A DNA stretch of 5,882 nt from a bacterium (GTDB lineage Bacteria; Patescibacteriota; Minisyncoccia; Moranbacterales; DUUL01). This document shows, piece by piece, positions 5,117 through 5,882 of the stretch. Numbering within the stretch: position 1 is the stretch's first letter; each line of letters starts with the position of its first letter. The notes beneath the pieces were generated by a model. It saw only the letters and a list, made by a program, of their open reading frames with translations, was not told the DNA's origin and ran no database searches. The translations under genes and the position numbers were made by a program. The stretch is from NCBI GenBank assembly GCA_030626045.1, contig DAOUPS010000058.1, forward strand, positions 1 to 5,882, in the 5' to 3' direction.

Positions 5117-5882
5117 AAAACGGAACTCGAATTTCAGTCCTTTCCGGCAATACAACTTTTAAATTAATCACAGCCGGATTCAGCTTTTCGAGCTCCTTAA
5201 TTGGAATATTATACTTGTTTGCGATTTGAACTAAAGACATTCCATTTTCCACAGGAAGTTTAACCTCAAGCTTTTGCCCGGGAAAAATTTTTCTTGGATC
5301 CTTAATTTTGTTTTGTCTCTGAATCACTCCCATAATGTTCAAAGCAGAAAAATTAAATCCGGAATCTATATTTTTTGCCTGCGATTTTATTTTTCGAGCA
5401 ACTACCAAAAGACCTTCCCCTTTTCCTATTGTGTGTGCAAAAAGAGATGTCTTTAATTTTGGAGTCTTGATCGAATCAAATTGCAGCGCTTTAGCCGCAA
5501 ACTTTTCGGTTAGGCTGTATTTTTCAATCACATCCAGAACCGCGTAAAATTTCTCCGGGTAGTTTAAATTCTCCAGTGAATCACGAAGTTTTTCCATTTT
5601 CGCTGAAACCGAAGAAGGTATCTTCAAGGTTTCGCCGACGACAATGCGATCATCGACCATCCCGCTGGCTTCTTTGATCTCTTCGACAGTTAATCCATAC
5701 ATTTTTGATATTTTTGTAAGATTCTTATCGCCCTTTCTGATCTTATGCTCAAAATATGGTCTGGAGATAAACTCGTTTATCCTCTCTTCTCTCCATGCAA
5801 GATAATCATCATAATTCCTCTCATTTTTGTTTGTGCGAAATTCAGCGTATCTATTAGTGTATCCTCCGTTGTAATCGGCCAG
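5115..5882 (-). CDS. LysM-repeat peptidoglycan-binding protein, probable lytic transglycosylase, 3' part only
   Basis: The frame is open from the window edge to a TAA at 5115-5117. It shows 255 residues; the methionine at 5700-5702 is internal, because upstream codons clearly continue the first repeat. Visible residues 1-7, LADYNGG, resemble the A.YN.G motif near the end of SLT-type lytic transglycosylase domains, followed by a charged linker. LysM 1 spans about 44-89 (HKIRKGDKNLTKIS ... GETLKIP). LysM 2 spans about 148-210 (HTIGKGEGLLVVARKI ... NKIKDPRKIFPGQKL) and is longer than usual. LysM 3 spans about 211-253 (NGMSLVQIANKYNIPIKELEKLNP) with a diverged end. LysM repeats bind the N-acetylglucosamine of peptidoglycan, and transglycosylases of the MltD type pair an SLT domain with such repeats, so a periplasmic or extracellular wall-remodelling role is likely. 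The LysM call is strong; the transglycosylase call rests on one short motif. It is separated from the glycan unit by 105 bases. Confidence 0.82.
   Translation of the reverse strand: MADYNGGYTNRYAEFRTNKNERNYDDYLAWREERINEFISRPYFEHKIRKGDKNLTKISKMYGLTVEEIKEASGMVDDRIVVGETLKIPSSVSAKMEKLRDSLENLNYPEKFYAVLDVIEKYSLTEKFAAKALQFDSIKTPKLKTSLFAHTIGKGEGLLVVARKIKSQAKNIDSGFNFSALNIMGVIQRQNKIKDPRKIFPGQKLEVKLPVENGMSLVQIANKYNIPIKELEKLNPAVINLKVVLPERTEIRVPF

Noticed and set aside
5115..5702. LysM protein starting at the methionine at 5702
   Set aside because: Codons upstream of this methionine stay open to the window edge and encode the start of the first LysM repeat and a YNGG motif, so the true start is outside the window.
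1..5882. CRISPR array, insertion sequence, tRNA or rRNA gene
   Set aside because: No regularly spaced repeats, transposase motifs, terminal inverted repeats or RNA-gene signatures were seen. Nearly all of the window is coding.

Overview
All supported genes lie on the minus strand, so the window reads functionally from right to left. It appears to be a bacterial cell-envelope or surface-polysaccharide locus of moderately low G+C. Genes are tightly packed, with two ATGA stop/start overlaps and gaps of 6 and 9 bases inside the main unit. TGA, TAA and TAG all serve as stops, so the code is standard, which rules out the UGA=Gly lineages. Most starts lack a clear Shine-Dalgarno sequence. The sequence does not fix the taxon. 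An uncultivated lineage with small, compact genes is plausible, but that is inference only.

Layout, in transcription order: (1) The 3' end of a peptidoglycan-associated protein (5115-5882, cut by the window edge). It has the last residues of what looks like a lytic transglycosylase domain, then three LysM-type repeats. (2) A 105-base intergenic region (5010-5114) holding a palindrome over the stop codon, a likely promoter with a perfect TATAAT -10 box, and A/T-rich AAAGCT repeats in the presumed leader. (3) A six-gene directional unit: a UDP-glucuronate 4-epimerase-like enzyme, a GT-B glycosyltransferase, a CysQ-type 3'(2'),5'-bisphosphate nucleotidase, a single-domain ATP sulfurylase (Sat), an adenylylsulfate kinase (CysC), and the first 124 residues of a second GT-B glycosyltransferase that runs off the left edge.

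How the genes may work together: Sat makes APS from sulfate and ATP. CysC phosphorylates APS to PAPS. CysQ removes the PAP left over when PAPS is used. The visible part of the unit has no PAPS reductase, sulfite reductase or sulfate transporter; the three genes sit between sugar-nucleotide and glycosyltransferase genes instead. The most economical reading is a PAPS supply and recycling cassette for a sulfated surface glycan that may contain galacturonic acid. This is inference: no sulfotransferase is visible, and the window ends inside the next glycosyltransferase. The enzyme families themselves are known. The notable point is their arrangement.
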